Assembly (NCBI GenBank): GCA_038239485.1 | Contig: JBBSET010000008.1 | Location: 1-64,000 of the forward strand | Length of the DNA stretch: 64,000 bases | Source of the DNA: DASQEH01 sp038239485 | GTDB taxonomy: Bacteria; Actinomycetota; Actinomycetes; Propionibacteriales; Nocardioidaceae | Direction: 5' to 3' | Shown: positions 17,094 to 26,583 of the stretch, one piece after another | Position numbering within the stretch: the stretch's first letter is position 1 | How the letters are laid out: each line of letters begins with the position of its first letter | Notes under the pieces: model-generated | Database searches by the model: none | Seen by the model: the letters and a program-made list of their open reading frames with translations, nothing else | Told to the model about the DNA's origin: nothing | Position numbers and translations under genes: made by a program

Positions 17094-18319
17094 GCCCCCC
17101 ATCCCGCCTGCTGGCCGCCGACCCGCTCGGCCACGATCTTCTCCGCATACCCCGACCCCGCATAGGCCCGCATCGGATCGGGGTCGAGGCCCTGCTCGGT
17201 CCGGAGCTCCGCCAGCAGCGGCCTCACGTCGGTGTTGTAGGCGTCCATCAACACGCCGTGGGCACCCAGCACATCACCGGCCGACTGCGCGGTCGACAAC
17301 GCATCGGTGTCGACCAGCAGTGCCTTCGCGGTCGCCTCCTGGACATTCATCACCGACCGGATCTGACCCGGGATCTTCGGCTCGATGTTGTGACACTGGT
17401 CCAGCATGAACGCGATCTGCGTCTCGGAATCGAGCCCGCCGGCCGTCACCACCTCGAACAGGATCCGGAACAGCTGGAACGGGTCGGCTGCACCCACGAT
17501 CAAGTCGTCGTCGGCATAGAACCGCGAGTTGAAGTCGAACGCCCCCAGCTTGTCGGCGCGCATCAGGAACGCCACGATGAACTCGATGTTGGTCCCCGGC
17601 GCATGATGGCCTGTGTCCACGCATACCTTCGCGCGCTCGCCCAACGTCAGGCAGTGGGCGTACGACGTCCCCCAGTCCGGCACGTCCATCGTGTAGAACG
17701 CCGGCTCGAACAGCTTGTACTCCAAGATCAGCCGCTGATCGCTGCCCAACCGGCCGTACACCGCCGACAGCGCCTCGGCCAACCGGTCCTGACGGGCCCG
17801 GATGCTGTCCTGGCCGGGATAGTTCGTGCCGTCGGAGAACCAGAGCTTCAGGTCCCGCGACCCGGTCTGGTCCATCACGTCCACGCACGCGAACAGGTGG
17901 TCCAGCGCCTTGCGCCGCACCTGCGGGTCGGGGTTCGTGACGCTGCCCAGCACGTAGTCGTCGTCCTGGAACACGTTGGCGTTGATGGTGCCCAGGCGGA
18001 TGCCCTGGTCACGCGCGGCCTCGCCGAGGAGGGCGTAGTCGTCGACGACGTCCCACGGGATGTGCAGCGCGATGCTCGGCGCCACCCCCGTATAGGCGTG
18101 GACCTGGGCGGCGTCGGCGATCTTCTCGAACGGGTCGCGCGGCACGCCCTTCTGAGCGAACACCTTGAACCGCGTGCCCGAGTTGCCGAACGCCCACGAG
18201 GGCAGCTCGATCTGCTGGCCGCGTAGTACGTCCTTGACTCCGTTGGCGTCGACCACCGGCGAACCTTCTTTCGAGCTCATGTGTTGGTGTGGAGGTTGGG
18301 GCGGGTCAGCCGTTGTCAC
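17090..18319 (-). CDS. rhaI: L-rhamnose isomerase (RhaI/Pseudomonas type)
   Basis: A 409-residue TIM-barrel sugar isomerase converting L-rhamnose to L-rhamnulose. Metal-site segments are visible: CVDTGHHAPGTNIE and AFDFNSRFYADDDL, plus KLWFSDGTNYPGQD. The GTG start at 18319 overlaps the stop of the upstream isomerase-like gene (GTGA), with GAGG just before it. An in-frame ATG at 18280 lacks a good ribosome site. It belongs to the single-domain type found in pseudomonads and actinomycetes rather than to E. coli RhaA. Confidence 0.92.
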   Translation of the reverse strand: MTTADPPQPPHQHMSSKEGSPVVDANGVKDVLRGQQIELPSWAFGNSGTRFKVFAQKGVPRDPFEKIADAAQVHAYTGVAPSIALHIPWDVVDDYALLGEAARDQGIRLGTINANVFQDDDYVLGSVTNPDPQVRRKALDHLFACVDVMDQTGSRDLKLWFSDGTNYPGQDSIRARQDRLAEALSAVYGRLGSDQRLILEYKLFEPAFYTMDVPDWGTSYAHCLTLGERAKVCVDTGHHAPGTNIEFIVAFLMRADKLGAFDFNSRFYADDDLIVGAADPFQLFRILFEVVTAGGLDSETQIAFMLDQCHNIEPKIPGQIRSVMNVQEATAKALLVDTDALSTAQSAGDVLGAHGVLMDAYNTDVRPLLAELRTEQGLDPDPMRAYAGSGYAEKIVAERVGGQQAGWGA

Positions 18320-19770
18320 GGGGCGACCTCGACCAGGTCGGTGCCGAGCAGGTCTGCGGCGGCCCGCAGCTCCGGGAGCAGGTCACCGATACCCAGCGCC
18401 CAGTGATGCGAGATCCCGGTGGCACTCCACTGGTCGGTCCACTCGCCCGGGTCGCAACCGAAGTCGACTCGCGAGGTGGTGTTGCCGATCTGGAGCAGTG
18501 GGCCGGGGACGACGTTGCCCGTAGACGCCACGAAGCGATAGGACCCGTCGCGCTGCTGCGCGATCCCGAAGGTCGTCACCGGGCCATGCCGCACGTCGAA
18601 CTCGACCGACACACCCCAGCCGCGTTTGCCGTGGTAGACGCCCAGCCCCCGCAGCAGCGGTCGGCCGTCGCTGATGGCCAGATGCGCGGGGCCGTCGTGG
18701 CCCATCTCGACGACGCCGTCGTCGAAGTTCAGCGCCTGTAGCTCGGTGAACGAGCCGCCGCCCCCGAGCCGGTCGACGACCAGCATCGCCAACGACGTCC
18801 GCAGCTCGTACTCGCCGACCGCTGGGACTCCGCGGGCGGTGAGGAGGGAGGCGCCGAGGATCATGCCCGCTCCGAGGCGCTCGTGCTGCTCGCCCTCGAG
18901 TCCGCGGTGGTAGTAGGCGAGGCTGTCGAGGCCGAAGTCCTCCACCAGCTGGTCGAGGCCGAGCGAGACCTTGGCGCCCCAGCGGAAGTCCTCGGTCCGG
19001 ACGGTCCCGTCGAGCTGGAAGACCTCGCGGGCGAGCCCCATCCGCTGCTCGACCTCCTCGTCGGTGACGGCCGCGACACGCACCCGCAGGTCGTCGAACT
19101 CGAGCACCTCCATGTGACCGCCGAAGTTGGCTGTGACCAGGGTGAGGTCGGTCGACACGTCGAGCATGCCGGGGTACAGGTGGCCCATTAGCCCGTGCCG
19201 CCCGTGCCGCAACACCCCGCGCACACCGGCGGCCTTGATCCAGCGGGCGATCCTGGCCCAGGCGCGCTCGTCGTCGAGGTATCCCGACACCGACCGGAAC
19301 GGGATCCCGCACCGCAGGAACGCATTGGCCATCTCCGGCACCGGACAGGCACCGCAGTACGCCAGCCACTGGCCGGTGTCGAAGCTGGCGTGGTCCATCG
19401 ACGTCGTGGGCTGCAGGTTGATCAGCAGCATCGGCGCGTCGCTGCGCTGGGCTACGGGAATGAGCATCGAGGCGGTCATGTAGGTCGTCAGGAACCCGAC
19501 GATGAGGTCACAGCCCGCCACGCGAAGCTGCTCCGCGGCGCGGGCGCCGTCCTCGGCGTCGGAGATGAAGCCGACGTCGACGACCTCGCAGTCCATCGCC
19601 TGGATCCGCTCGGCGACTCGCCGGCTCGACGCTTGGAGCTGGGGAAGCAGGTCGGGGAACTGGGGCCAGTAGGCGCCGAGACCACCGGCGACGAGTCCTA
19701 CCTTGGTCGTACGGCCGGTGACACGGGTCAGGCCGGAACCTGATGTCGCCGTCACAGCGGGGTCGGGCAT
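18316..19770 (-). CDS. L-fucose/L-arabinose isomerase-family protein in the rhamnose operon
   Basis: A 484-residue protein with the three-part fold of the fucose/arabinose isomerase family. An N-terminal Rossmann-like segment (VGLVAGGLGAYWPQFP, then GCDLIVGFLTTYMTAS) is followed by a central region and a C-terminal beta-rich part (GHDGPAHLAISDG, ISHHWALGIGD). It starts with ATG after GGAG. Such genes recur beside rhamnose genes in actinomycetes. A second isomerase is surprising because rhaI is next to it. It may isomerise a related deoxy sugar such as L-fucose or act on the same pool. The substrate is not proven by the sequence. Confidence 0.75.
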   Translation of the reverse strand: MPDPAVTATSGSGLTRVTGRTTKVGLVAGGLGAYWPQFPDLLPQLQASSRRVAERIQAMDCEVVDVGFISDAEDGARAAEQLRVAGCDLIVGFLTTYMTASMLIPVAQRSDAPMLLINLQPTTSMDHASFDTGQWLAYCGACPVPEMANAFLRCGIPFRSVSGYLDDERAWARIARWIKAAGVRGVLRHGRHGLMGHLYPGMLDVSTDLTLVTANFGGHMEVLEFDDLRVRVAAVTDEEVEQRMGLAREVFQLDGTVRTEDFRWGAKVSLGLDQLVEDFGLDSLAYYHRGLEGEQHERLGAGMILGASLLTARGVPAVGEYELRTSLAMLVVDRLGGGGSFTELQALNFDDGVVEMGHDGPAHLAISDGRPLLRGLGVYHGKRGWGVSVEFDVRHGPVTTFGIAQQRDGSYRFVASTGNVVPGPLLQIGNTTSRVDFGCDPGEWTDQWSATGISHHWALGIGDLLPELRAAADLLGTDLVEVAP

Positions 19771-19778
19771 TGGCGCTC

Positions 19779-20144
19779 CTACGCGGTCTGCTCAGCGCCG
19801 GCCGAGTCGGCTGAGGCGAGCTGGTCGTCGAGGTTGAAGATCTCCTGCAGTGGGCGGACGGCCTTGTCCGGCCCGCCGTCGTCGAGGCCGACGAAGAACC
19901 GGCTCATCTCCGCCTGCCACCGGACATTGACGTCGGTGGCGGCCATCGCCTGCTGAGCAGCGTCGAGGTCATCGGCCTCGACGTATCCCACCAGCAGGCC
20001 GTCCGAACGGGCGAAGAGCGAGTAGTTGCGCCAGCCGCTGTCTCGTAGCGCAGCCAGCATCTCCGGCCAGACCGCAGCGTGCCGGTCCACGTACTCGTCG
20101 AGCCGCTCCGGCCGGACCTGCAGCAAGAAGCAGTACCGCGCCAT
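19779..20144 (-). CDS. rhaM: L-rhamnose mutarotase
   Basis: A 121-residue protein of the RhaM/RhaU family, which interconverts alpha and beta L-rhamnose so that the isomerase gets its substrate. Landmarks are RYCFLLQVRPERLDEY with the catalytic-type Tyr/His region (HAAVWPEMLAAL), SLFARSDGLLVGY near the middle, and MSRFF after it. The C-terminal 25 residues are an extra acidic tail. It sits in the rhamnose operon directly before the isomerase-like gene. Confidence 0.93.
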   Translation of the reverse strand: MARYCFLLQVRPERLDEYVDRHAAVWPEMLAALRDSGWRNYSLFARSDGLLVGYVEADDLDAAQQAMAATDVNVRWQAEMSRFFVGLDDGGPDKAVRPLQEIFNLDDQLASADSAGAEQTA

Positions 20145-20224
20145 CAGGGGTGTTCCTCACATCACGTTGGGGGGAGTGGCTGCCGGCCGCCACCGAGGTG
20201 ACGGCCGAGCAGCCGCTCAGTCGG

Positions 20225-21304
20225 TCAGAAGTTGAACTTGTCGATGTTCGACTTGTCGAACACCGTGGGAGGGCCGAGCACCACCGAAGGGCCGGTCTCG
20301 CCAGCGGGCGCGAGCACCTTGTACGTGCCGAGGTGGCCAGCCTTGAAGGAGGAGTTCGCCTGCAGGCTCGCGGATCCGGAGGCGAGGCTGGCGGCGGCGT
20401 AGCCCGCGAGGTAGCCGAGGTCGCTGGGGTTCCACAGCTCGAACGCCGTGACCGTCCCGTCCTTGACATACGTCTTCATCTGCGACGGCAGTCCGAGCCC
20501 GGTGAGGGTCAGGTGGCTCAGCAGGGACTTGTGGCTGTCGAGGTACTGGGCGGCGGTGGAGATGCCGACCGTTGTCGGCGAGATGATGCCGCGCAGGTTC
20601 GGGTAGGCCGACAGCAAGCCCTGGAGCACCGTCAGGGAGGTTTGCGGGTCGTCATTGCCGTAGACGGTGGTGACCAGCTGCATCTTGGGGTACTTCTTCA
20701 ACTGCTCCTTCATGTACCCGATCCAGGCGTTCTGGTTCGTCGCGCTGGCTGCCGCGGAGAGGATCGCGATCTGACCGCTGCTGTTGATCTCCTTGGCCAG
20801 CAGGTCGACCTCGGAGGTACCGATGGTCTTGGTGTCCGCCTGGTTGATGAACAGATGGCTCGGGCTGGACCCGCAGCTGATGTCGGAGTCGAAGGCAACG
20901 ATCTGGATGCCGGCCTGGGCAGCCTGGTTGAGCTGCGGGCAGAGCGCCTTCGGGTCGTTGGCGGCGATCACGATCGCGTCGGCCTTGGCCTGGATCGCGG
21001 CCTGGATCGACGGCAGCTGCGCAGCGGCGGTGTCTTGCGTACCGCTGCTGACGACCACCTTGCCACCGAGCTCCGCCAAAGCGGCCTGGCCGCCCTTGTC
21101 GGCCAGGACCTCGTAGGGGTTCTGGGTGTCCTTGGGGATGAAGTAGACGGTGAGCCCTGACTTGATTCCCGTCCCCGTCGCCGAGGCAGTCGGGTTGGTT
21201 GCCGAGTTCTTGCTGGACGAGCTGCACGCTGCCAGCGACAGGCTTGCCACCACTACGGTGGCGACGGCAAGCGTCGTGTGGCGCGTCAGACGGATTCTGC
21301 TCAT
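20225..21304 (-). CDS. rhaS: rhamnose ABC transporter substrate-binding lipoprotein
   Basis: A 359-residue periplasmic-binding-protein fold. The N-terminus is a lipoprotein signal (hydrophobic stretch then SLAAC, with Cys27 as the likely lipidation site) and a Ser/Asn-rich spacer. Residues about 50-355 resemble the RhaS/ribose-binding (peripla_BP_4) family, for example VYFIPKDTQNPYEVLADKGG and AIVIAANDPKALCPQL. It lies downstream of the permease genes in the same operon and should bind L-rhamnose outside the membrane. Confidence 0.92.
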   Translation of the reverse strand: MSRIRLTRHTTLAVATVVVASLSLAACSSSSKNSATNPTASATGTGIKSGLTVYFIPKDTQNPYEVLADKGGQAALAELGGKVVVSSGTQDTAAAQLPSIQAAIQAKADAIVIAANDPKALCPQLNQAAQAGIQIVAFDSDISCGSSPSHLFINQADTKTIGTSEVDLLAKEINSSGQIAILSAAASATNQNAWIGYMKEQLKKYPKMQLVTTVYGNDDPQTSLTVLQGLLSAYPNLRGIISPTTVGISTAAQYLDSHKSLLSHLTLTGLGLPSQMKTYVKDGTVTAFELWNPSDLGYLAGYAAASLASGSASLQANSSFKAGHLGTYKVLAPAGETGPSVVLGPPTVFDKSNIDKFNF

Positions 21305-21357
21305 GCTAGTGAGGCCTTTCGTGAAACCGATGGTGTGGAGACGTGTCTGTGACGGAC

Positions 21358-22425
21358 CTACGCTGCCGAGCGAGACCGGCCGCGCCGGACTCTGGCTCGG
21401 AGTCTGCCGATGACCTCACCCCCGTTCGGGATGACGACGCTGAGCAGCAGGAGAATGCCGGTGATGATGTTCTGCTTCTCTGGCTGCACCTGCATCTGCG
21501 TGAGCGCCATTTGAAGGCTCCCGATGATGGCGACCGACAGCACGACCCCAAGGATGGTGCCGCGACCACCGAAGATCGAGACACCGCCGAACAGCGCGAT
21601 CGCGACGACGTTGAGCTCCAGGCCCACTCCGGCGTTGTAGCTCACTGACGAATTCTGCAGCGTGAGCAGGATGCCGGCGAACGCGCTCAGCAGACCAGAG
21701 AGGACGAACAGGCCGAACTTGATCCGGGTCACCCTGATCCCGGCGAACTCCGCTGCCTCCGGCTGGAGCCCGATGGCGACCATCGACCGGCCTAGCGGAG
21801 TGGCGTGCAGGACGACGCCGAACACCATGGCGAGGATCAAGAAGATGAGGAGCGACCACGACAGCTCCGTGCCGCCGACCGGCAGCACCCCGATGTTCGT
21901 CAGCGAGACGGGGAACAGCCGGTCGCCGATCCCTGGGACGGTCACGGACCCCAGCAGGATCTCCGCCAGCCCGCGAAACAGCGTGAGCGTGCCGATGGTC
22001 ACGGCGATCGAGGGCAGTCCGAACCTGGCCACGAGCAGGCCGTTGAGCGCGCCGCCGGCGAGGCCGACCAGGAGCGCCACCCCGAAGGCCGGCCAGATCC
22101 CCCAGCCGTGGTGCCACAGGTCCCCGACCACGGCACCAGACAGGCCGAGCATCGACGCCACGGAGAGGTCGATCTCGCCCGTCATGACGACGAAGGTCAT
22201 CGGGAGGGCCATGATCGCGATGTAGCCGATGTTGATGCCCATGAAGAAGAGGGTCGAGGAGGTCAGGAAGACCGAGGACTCGGCGGCACCGAAGATGAGC
22301 ACGCCAAACAGGACGACGAGCAGGCCGGTCTCCCAGCGCGCCACGCCGCTCCAGAGCCGGCGCGCGCCGGAGTCGGCTGCGGGCGCATCCACCTTCGGCG
22401 GCGTCGGGGTCATCACGTCAGACAT
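21358..22425 (-). CDS. rhaQ: rhamnose ABC transporter permease
   Basis: A 355-residue membrane protein of the ribose/rhamnose (BPD_transp_2) permease family with about nine or ten helices. Landmarks are FVVMTGEIDLSVASMLGLSG, GFNGLLVARFGLPSIAVTIGT-like segment near the middle, and GGVSIFGGRGTILGVVL near the end. It overlaps the preceding permease gene by eight bases. With the other permease it forms the membrane channel of the rhamnose importer. Confidence 0.92.
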   Translation of the reverse strand: MSDVMTPTPPKVDAPAADSGARRLWSGVARWETGLLVVLFGVLIFGAAESSVFLTSSTLFFMGINIGYIAIMALPMTFVVMTGEIDLSVASMLGLSGAVVGDLWHHGWGIWPAFGVALLVGLAGGALNGLLVARFGLPSIAVTIGTLTLFRGLAEILLGSVTVPGIGDRLFPVSLTNIGVLPVGGTELSWSLLIFLILAMVFGVVLHATPLGRSMVAIGLQPEAAEFAGIRVTRIKFGLFVLSGLLSAFAGILLTLQNSSVSYNAGVGLELNVVAIALFGGVSIFGGRGTILGVVLSVAIIGSLQMALTQMQVQPEKQNIITGILLLLSVVIPNGGEVIGRLRARVRRGRSRSAA

Positions 22426-23458
22426 TGCGGTGCGCTCCTTCAGCCGACGCCAGTTTCCGGGCGTTGCGCAACGTCAGCCATCGGTCGAAGGCGATGGCGG
22501 CCAGCAGGAGTCCGCCCGCGATCGCCCCGTTCCAGAAGGCAGAGATCCGCAGCGCGACCAGTGCCTGCTGGATGGTATGGAGCAGCACCGCTCCTAGAGC
22601 AGCACCGACGACCGTGCCGCTGCCGCCGAAGATCGCGACACCTCCGACGACCACGGCAGCAATGACCTGGAGCTCGTAGCCTTGCCCAGCACTGTTGTCG
22701 ACCTGCGCGTTGAGGGCCAGGAAGAGAGCCCCGGCGAGGCCGGCGAGCGTGCCGCTGATGACGAAGGCGGCGAAGACCCGCCGGGTGGCCGGGATACCGA
22801 TGAGTGCGGCGGCGGCGGGGTTCGAGCCGATGGCGTAAAGGTCCCGGCTGGCGCGGTAGCTCCGCATCGCGTAGGCCGCGACGACGACGACCCCTGCGAC
22901 GATGATGAACAGCCATGGGACGCCGAGAAGGTTCTGGTACCCGACCGCCGTGAACGAATGTGGGATGGCGGTGGGGTTGACGATGTGCCCGTTGACGATG
23001 ACCCCGTCGATGCCGCGGACGATGTAGAGCATCGCCAGCGTGACGACGAGGCTCGGCACCCGCATGACAGTGGTGATGAAGCCGTTGACCGCGCCGATGC
23101 CGGCGCCGACCGTCATCGCGATGAGGAAACCGGACCAGGCCGGGATGTGCTCGTGCTTGAACAGGTCACCCACGATGTAGGCCGACAGGCCGAGCACCGA
23201 GCCTACCGACAGGTCGACATTGCGGGTGACGATCACGAGCGTCTCGCCGACACCGAGCAGGGCGATCAGCGCGGCGCCGGAGAGGAGCTGCTGGATGCTG
23301 TTGGCGCTGAGGAAATGGTGGTTGTCGAGACTGGTCAGTCCGACGAGCACGACGATGAGCAGCCCGATACCGGCCTCGCGGGCCCGCAGCAGGTCGACCA
23401 GTCGACTGGTTCGGGGCTTGTCGACGTCGGCGGCCGGCTCGACGGTCCGGGTGCTCAT
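22418..23458 (-). CDS. rhaP: rhamnose ABC transporter permease
   Basis: A 346-residue paralogue of the next gene, from the same permease family. Landmarks are VIVTRNVDLSVGSVLGLSAY, NGFITTVMRVPSLVVTLAML and VVGGVAIFGGSGTVVGAAL. The start overlaps the ATP-binding subunit's stop (ATGA), so the importer subunits are coupled in translation. Confidence 0.92.
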   Translation of the reverse strand: MSTRTVEPAADVDKPRTSRLVDLLRAREAGIGLLIVVLVGLTSLDNHHFLSANSIQQLLSGAALIALLGVGETLVIVTRNVDLSVGSVLGLSAYIVGDLFKHEHIPAWSGFLIAMTVGAGIGAVNGFITTVMRVPSLVVTLAMLYIVRGIDGVIVNGHIVNPTAIPHSFTAVGYQNLLGVPWLFIIVAGVVVVAAYAMRSYRASRDLYAIGSNPAAAALIGIPATRRVFAAFVISGTLAGLAGALFLALNAQVDNSAGQGYELQVIAAVVVGGVAIFGGSGTVVGAALGAVLLHTIQQALVALRISAFWNGAIAGGLLLAAIAFDRWLTLRNARKLASAEGAHRNV

Positions 23459-24978
23459 GCTGCCGCCTCGTCGGTGCTGGCCATCGTCGCCGCCCGCATG
23501 ATCAGGTCGTCGGTCGCCTGGGCTCGGCTGAACTCACCGGTGAGCCGTCCCTCCCGCAGGACGAGGACCCGGTCGGCCATCCCCAGCACCTCGGGAAGCT
23601 CCGAGGAGATCATCAGGACTGCCATGCCGTCGCTGACGAGGCCGTCGAGGATGCGGTGCACCTCGGCCTTCGTCCCGACGTCGATCCCCCGGGTCGGCTC
23701 GTCGATGATCAGCAGCTTGGGGGCTCGGGCCAGCCACTTGCCCAGAACGACCTTCTGCTGGTTGCCGCCGGACAGCGTGGAGACGGCGTTGCGAAGCCGG
23801 CCGAACTTGAGCTGGAGCCGGCCCGCCCACGTCATCGCCAGCTCCGCCTCGCTGGATCGCCGGATGATGCCGAACGAGCTCAGCGGGTACAGCGACGCGA
23901 GCGCCATGTTCTGGTCGATCCCCATGTCCATGACCAGCCCCTGCTGTCGACGGTCCTCTGGCACCAGCGCGACCCCGGCGGCCATCGCCGACTGCGGGTC
24001 ACCGTTGGGGAGCTCCGATCCGTGAAACCGCACGGACCCGCCGTCGTGGCGGTCGATGCCGAAGACCGCACGGGCGACCTCGGACCGGCCGGCCCCGACG
24101 AGCCCGGCGAGGGCGACGATCTCGCCGCGGCGCACCGTGAACGAGACGTCCTTGAACTTGCCGAGACTGGTGAGCCCCTGCACCTCGAGGATGACCTCGC
24201 CGGGCTCCGTGACCGTCTTCGGGAAGAGCGACTCCAGGTCACGCCCCACCATCAGCCGGATGATCTGGTCGACGGTGATCTCCTCGATGGGAGCCGTGTG
24301 GACGAAGCTGCCGTCGCGCATCACGGTGACGCGCTGGCAGCAGGAGTACACCTCTTCCAGTCGGTGGGAGATGAACATCACGGCAGAGCCCTGGGCACGC
24401 AGAGTGCGGATGACGACGAAGAGCCGCTCGACCTCGGTGGACGTGAGGGCGGCCGTGGGCTCGTCCATGACCAGGACGCTGGCGTTGAGCGACAGCGCCT
24501 TGGCGATCTCGACGATCTGCTGGTCTGCCACCGACAGGGCTCGAGCGAGCCGACGCGGGTCGAGGATGACCCCGAGCCGCCTGAAGATCGCCGCCGCCTC
24601 GCGTTCCATCGCGGCGCGGTCGATTCGGCGCCGCGCACCGAGTGGCTGGCGCCCGACGAAGATGTTCTCCGCCACTGTCAGGTCGGCGAACAGCGACGGC
24701 TCCTGGTAGATGATCGACACGCCGGCATCGCGTGCCGCCGCCGGGCCGGTGAACACGACGGGGGCGCCGTCGAGGAGCAGCTCCCCCGAGTCGGGGTAGT
24801 GCACACCCGCCAGGATCTTCACGAGGGTCGACTTGCCGGCGCCGTTCTCGCCGAGCAGCGCGTGCGCCTCTCCCGGATACAGGGTGATGCTGCCGTCGAC
24901 CAGGGCAGCGACCGGACCGAAGCTCTTGGCGGCCTTCGAGAGCACCAGGCGAGGACCTGTGTCGTCGTCAGTGGTCAT
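23455..24978 (-). CDS. rhaT: rhamnose ABC transporter ATP-binding protein
   Basis: A 507-residue protein with two ABC domains, as usual for sugar importers of this class. The first has an intact Walker A (GENGAGKST) and VMDEPTAAL. The second has the usual degenerate phosphate loop (GLVGAGRSE), LSGGNQQKVV and IIDEPTRGID. It drives rhamnose uptake from the cytoplasmic side. It is the first gene of the operon and lies 82 bp from a LacI-type operator. Confidence 0.93.
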   Translation of the reverse strand: MTTDDDTGPRLVLSKAAKSFGPVAALVDGSITLYPGEAHALLGENGAGKSTLVKILAGVHYPDSGELLLDGAPVVFTGPAAARDAGVSIIYQEPSLFADLTVAENIFVGRQPLGARRRIDRAAMEREAAAIFRRLGVILDPRRLARALSVADQQIVEIAKALSLNASVLVMDEPTAALTSTEVERLFVVIRTLRAQGSAVMFISHRLEEVYSCCQRVTVMRDGSFVHTAPIEEITVDQIIRLMVGRDLESLFPKTVTEPGEVILEVQGLTSLGKFKDVSFTVRRGEIVALAGLVGAGRSEVARAVFGIDRHDGGSVRFHGSELPNGDPQSAMAAGVALVPEDRRQQGLVMDMGIDQNMALASLYPLSSFGIIRRSSEAELAMTWAGRLQLKFGRLRNAVSTLSGGNQQKVVLGKWLARAPKLLIIDEPTRGIDVGTKAEVHRILDGLVSDGMAVLMISSELPEVLGMADRVLVLREGRLTGEFSRAQATDDLIMRAATMASTDEAAA

Positions 24979-25059
24979 CTCGTCCGTCCTGCCAGCTGGG
25001 TCGTGGCTCCGTGGTCCGTTCGCGTCGTGTGACCAGGCGCGGACTGCGGTAATTGCGTG

Positions 25060-25071
25060 TGAAACCTTTCA
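25060..25071. promoter_or_regulatory. LacI-family operator between the rhamnose operon and its regulator
   Basis: TGAAACCTTTCA has arms TGAAA and TTTCA around a two-base centre, the usual shape of a LacI-family half-site pair (the common centre is CG; here it is CC). It lies between the divergent importer operon and the LacI gene, where self-regulation and operon control would both work. Confidence 0.55.
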
Positions 25072-25236
25072 TTCCGGGAAACTGTAAGGTGCGTCACAGT
25101 CCGTGTCAAGGGGGTGTGACGATCTTGTTACCATCTGCAGCCTGCGCCCAGATGTCGTCGCAGAGTGTCAGATACAGCTGCCTGTGGAGTGGGCAGGAGT
25201 ACCCTCCGATTGAGACGATCAAATCCGTGGCAACTG

Positions 25237-26265
25237 ATGGGAATGCCTATGATCGAGCCGGCCAACGTCCTCGACGTGGCCGCTCATGCCGGCGTCTCAG
25301 TCGGCACGGTCTCCAACGTCATGAACCGGCCGGAGCGCGTGTCGCCCGCCACCCGAGAGCGCGTGCTGGCGTCGATCAGCGCCTTGGGGTACGTCCGCAA
25401 CGAGGCTGCCCGCCAGCTCCGGGCCGGCAAGAGCCGGACCATCGGGTTGGTCGTGCTCGACATCGGGAACCCGTTCTTCACCGATCTGGCTGCAGGTGCG
25501 GAGGTCACGGCCACCAAGCACGGTCTGACGCTGATCCTGTGCAGCAGCAACGACGACGTGCACCGCGAGTCCCACTACCTGAGCCTGCTGCAGGAGCAGC
25601 GCGCGTTCGGCATCTTGATCACTCCGGTGGCACGCACGAACACCGCGATCCAGCAGCTTCGCCGGCGCGGGACGCCCGTCGTCCTCGTGGACCGGACCGC
25701 CGGGCGCCGGCAGTGCTCGGTATCGGTCAACGACCGGCTCGGCGGCGAGCTGGCCATCGACCATCTGGTCAGCCGCGGACATCGCAGGATCGCCTTCGTG
25801 GGAGGTCCGATGTCGATCAACCAGGTGGTGGAGCGGCTGGCCGGGGCGCGGGCGGCGTTGCGGGCGGCCGACCTACCCGACGACGCACTGACGGTCATGG
25901 AGACTCCCGCCCTCAATGTGGCCGCCGGCCGTTCGATGGGGGCCGAGATCGTGGCGCTGCCGGCGCCGGGCCGCCCGACCGCGGTCTTCTGCGCGAATGA
26001 CCTCCTCGCGCTGGGGGTGCTGCAGGAGATGACGCGGAGCAGGCTTCAGGTGCCGGGCGACATCGCGATCGTGGGGTACGACGACATCGACTTCGCTGCA
26101 GCGGCCGCGGTACCACTCACGTCCGTGCGACAACCTCGGGCCCAGCTCGGCCTGGCCGCGATGGACCTGCTCATCGAGGAGGGGCTCGCACCCGACGAGC
26201 ACCAGCATCGTCAGGTCGTTTTCGAGCCCGAGCTCGTGATTCGCGATTCGACGGGCCATCCCTGA
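25237..26265 (+). CDS. LacI-family transcriptional regulator of the rhamnose operon
   Basis: About 342 residues. The N-terminal helix-turn-helix (NVLDVAAHAGVSVGTVSN) is followed by a periplasmic-binding-protein-like ligand domain (IGLVVLDIGNPFFTDLA, LVSRGHRRIAFVGGP, GYDDIDFAAAAAVPLTSV). It is divergent from the rhamnose importer genes, so it probably represses them until L-rhamnose or rhamnulose binds. The start is uncertain among ATGs at 25237, 25243 and 25249. The longer open frame from 25165 is not needed for the domain. Confidence 0.88.
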   Translation: MGMPMIEPANVLDVAAHAGVSVGTVSNVMNRPERVSPATRERVLASISALGYVRNEAARQLRAGKSRTIGLVVLDIGNPFFTDLAAGAEVTATKHGLTLILCSSNDDVHRESHYLSLLQEQRAFGILITPVARTNTAIQQLRRRGTPVVLVDRTAGRRQCSVSVNDRLGGELAIDHLVSRGHRRIAFVGGPMSINQVVERLAGARAALRAADLPDDALTVMETPALNVAAGRSMGAEIVALPAPGRPTAVFCANDLLALGVLQEMTRSRLQVPGDIAIVGYDDIDFAAAAAVPLTSVRQPRAQLGLAAMDLLIEEGLAPDEHQHRQVVFEPELVIRDSTGHP

Positions 26266-26583
26266 CCGGGACGCCTACCCGCAACTCGACGGCAGGGCGC
26301 TGACCGACGCGCTCTGCTGCGGATGTCCGTGGACCGTGCCCGGGCGGCTCAGACCCGTGCTCCCTGCGGTCGGGGCAGCGTGCCACCGTTTCGGTGGACT
26401 GCCAGGCAGCGACAGGTATCAATGACGCTCAGCAACGACTCTTCCTATCAACGTCAACGTCTCACACCCATAAACCGTTGACAAAGCCTGAGACCGCAGG
26501 CACGGTTACTAGCAGTCACCGCGTCGGCCACGTCGAGGTGACATATACGCGCGCAGCTCGGGCGCTTGTCGAGGGAGGCAGAC
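26266..26583. other. intergenic region, 318 bp, no gene seen
   Basis: No protein or RNA gene was recognised. Base composition falls to near balance around 26410-26490. A TTGACA hexamer at 26478-26483 is a candidate -35 box for the caspase operon, but no -10 box with a 16-18 base spacing stands out. A good ribosome site (GAGGGAGG) closes the region. Confidence 0.4.

Noticed and set aside
15531..17165. 544-codon plus-strand frame opposite the bifunctional aldolase gene
   Set aside because: Antisense shadow of a well-supported gene; typical of high-GC DNA.
21310..21335. second LacI operator before rhaS (TTTCGTGAAA)
   Set aside because: Arms are inverted relative to the TGAAA/TTTCA type and it lies within the operon.
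26478..26483. strong promoter from a TTGACA hexamer
   Set aside because: No matching -10 box at 16-18 bases, so kept only as a weak candidate inside the intergenic note.
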